A stretch of DNA of 5,942 nucleotides from Candidatus Manganitrophaceae bacterium (GTDB lineage Bacteria > Nitrospirota > Nitrospiria > SBBL01 > Manganitrophaceae): the NCBI GenBank assembly GCA_004297235.1, contig SCUR01000019.1, positions 1-5,942 of the forward strand, written 5' to 3'. A program made the translations under genes and the position numbers. The notes under the pieces were generated by a model that worked only from the letters and a program-made list of their open reading frames with translations, had not been told where the DNA came from and made no database searches. Shown one piece after another: positions 4,908 through 5,942 of the stretch (its first letter is position 1; every line of letters begins with the position of its first letter).

Positions 4908-5942
4908 ATGATACGATACCGCCTAGTGCGCATCCTCGTTTTATCCGGACTTTTTGGAATCCTTCTCCCCTTCTTCACGACCGGTCCTTCGGTGGCCCAC
5001 GCGGGGGGGACCCTTAAGATCGACGACGCGCACTCCCTGAGCATCGGGATGGGATTGCGGACCAGCTTCAACATGATTGAAGACGCGGCGCCCGACGGGA
5101 AGAGCCGGTCAAAAGACTTTGTCCTCGAGAATGCCCGCCTCTACCTGGCCGGGCAGCTTCATGAAATCATCACTTTTGAATTCAATACGGAACGCGAGCA
5201 GACATCGACCACGACCGAGAGCATCCGTGTCCTGGATGCGGTCCTGAAATTCGGCTTCAGCGATTATTTCAATATCTGGTTCGGCCGCTTTCTTCCCCCC
5301 AGCGACCGCTCGAATCTGGACGGTCCTTTCTACCTGAACGCCTGGGATTTTCCTTTCGTTCAGATGTACCCGGCGATCTTCGCGGGGCGCGATGACGGCG
5401 CCGCCGTCTGGGGAATGATCGGCGGAGGACGATTCAAATATCAGGTCGGCGCGTTTCAAGGAGAAGGGGCGGTCCCGGGCGGGCCCAACCAAAAAGACGA
5501 TCTTCTCTATGCCGGCCGTCTGACCCTCAATCTGTGGGACCCGGAGCCCGGCTACTACAACAGCAGCACTTATTATGGCTCGATGAATGTCCTGGCGCTC
5601 GGTTTGGTGGCGATGACCCAGAAGAATGCCGTCGGCACCCTGGCGGCGCCGGGAGATTTTACCGGCTGGAATGTCGACCTGCTTGCGGAGCGAAACCTCG
5701 GAAGCGCCGGAGTGCCGACATTCGAAGGGGCTTACTATCACTATGATAACGACGGCCTTGCGCCGGAGGGAAAGGGGTATCTTGCTTTGGTCAGTTACCT
5801 CTTGCCGACGAAGATCAGCCTCGGAAAACTACAGGGGCAGCTGCAACCGCTCATCCGTTACCAGAAATTCGAAAACGAGGGGCCGTCGACGGCGGATCAC
5901 AGCCGGACCGATCTGGCGCTGAACTATATCATCAACGGCCAC
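4908..5942 (+). CDS. Outer-membrane porin, phosphate-selective porin O/P-like, 3' end missing
   Basis: The frame is open from the ATG at 4908 to the right edge: 345 codons with no stop, so the C-terminus is outside the window. Residues 1-32 form a classic signal peptide, with basic MIRYRLVR, a hydrophobic core LVLSGLFGILLPFF and a likely cleavage after AHA (30-32). The mature part alternates polar and aromatic residues as in a beta-barrel. Porin_O_P-like landmarks include FVLENARLYLAGQLHEIITFE (71-91), IWFGRFLPPSDRSN (123-136) and the final LALNYIINGH. Family members are trimeric outer-membrane channels for anions such as phosphate or polyphosphate; the actual substrate cannot be read from sequence, so I assign no symbol. 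It is divergent from livG, and a strong terminator hairpin in its leader suggests regulated transcription. Confidence 0.85.
   Translation, partial: MIRYRLVRILVLSGLFGILLPFFTTGPSVAHAGGTLKIDDAHSLSIGMGLRTSFNMIEDAAPDGKSRSKDFVLENARLYLAGQLHEIITFEFNTEREQTSTTTESIRVLDAVLKFGFSDYFNIWFGRFLPPSDRSNLDGPFYLNAWDFPFVQMYPAIFAGRDDGAAVWGMIGGGRFKYQVGAFQGEGAVPGGPNQKDDLLYAGRLTLNLWDPEPGYYNSSTYYGSMNVLALGLVAMTQKNAVGTLAAPGDFTGWNVDLLAERNLGSAGVPTFEGAYYHYDNDGLAPEGKGYLALVSYLLPTKISLGKLQGQLQPLIRYQKFENEGPSTADHSRTDLALNYIINGH

Noticed and set aside
4891..4911. Six-codon upstream open frame (MEEKSK) whose TGA overlaps the porin ATG
   Set aside because: It has no ribosome-binding site of its own, and its codons coincide with the porin Shine-Dalgarno, so it is most simply chance.
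5109..5741. 210-codon minus-strand open frame opposite the porin
   Set aside because: The plus-strand frame has a signal peptide, a good Shine-Dalgarno and porin-like sequence through the whole stretch, so the minus frame is a shadow.
1..5942. CRISPR array, tRNA or rRNA genes, insertion sequence or prophage genes
   Set aside because: I saw no repeat-spacer periodicity, cloverleaf, transposase-like frame or terminal-repeat pair; the only tandem repeat is the heptamer hairpin at 3477-3581.

Overview
This is a GC-rich window from a Gram-negative-type bacterium, since it carries an outer-membrane porin with a signal peptide. A split glycine decarboxylase (separate gcvPA), branched-chain amino acid ABC ATPases and a heptameric intergenic repeat would fit Nitrospirota or a deltaproteobacterium-like lineage. 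That placement is inference; no marker gene fixes the taxon.

Layout. Everything from 1 to about 4456 lies on the minus strand and reads right to left: a sigma70-type promoter (4428-4456), livG (3587-4375), a 133-nt gap holding a long heptamer-repeat hairpin, livF (2737-3453), gcvT (1600-2700), gcvPA (239-1582), a short gap with two interleaved inverted repeats (182-224), and the first 57 codons of a probable M28-family peptidase that runs off the left edge. The right part is on the plus strand: a divergent Porin_O_P-like outer-membrane porin starts at 4908 and runs off the right edge, with 345 codons present.

The two transcription units are separated by 532 nt (4376-4907) without a confident gene. 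This stretch is the least ordinary part of the window. It holds the livG promoter, a strong plus-strand intrinsic-terminator hairpin (4800-4837) preceded by alternative pairings that look like an attenuator upstream of the porin, and, on the minus strand, a frame-disrupted coding-like stretch (4611-4830) whose two halves would join into about 72 codons if one base were lost from a homopolymer run. The attenuator and the broken gene overlap, and at most one is likely to be the true explanation.

Functionally, LivG and LivF are the two ATPases of a branched-chain amino acid (HAAT) importer, but no permease or binding-protein gene accompanies them. GcvT and GcvPA are the T-protein and half of the P-protein of the glycine cleavage system; gcvH and gcvPB are absent from the window. 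The unit therefore joins amino acid uptake, glycine catabolism or one-carbon supply, and possibly peptide breakdown. I see no clearly new defence or mobile system. The candidates for novelty are the structured non-coding elements and the broken small gene.
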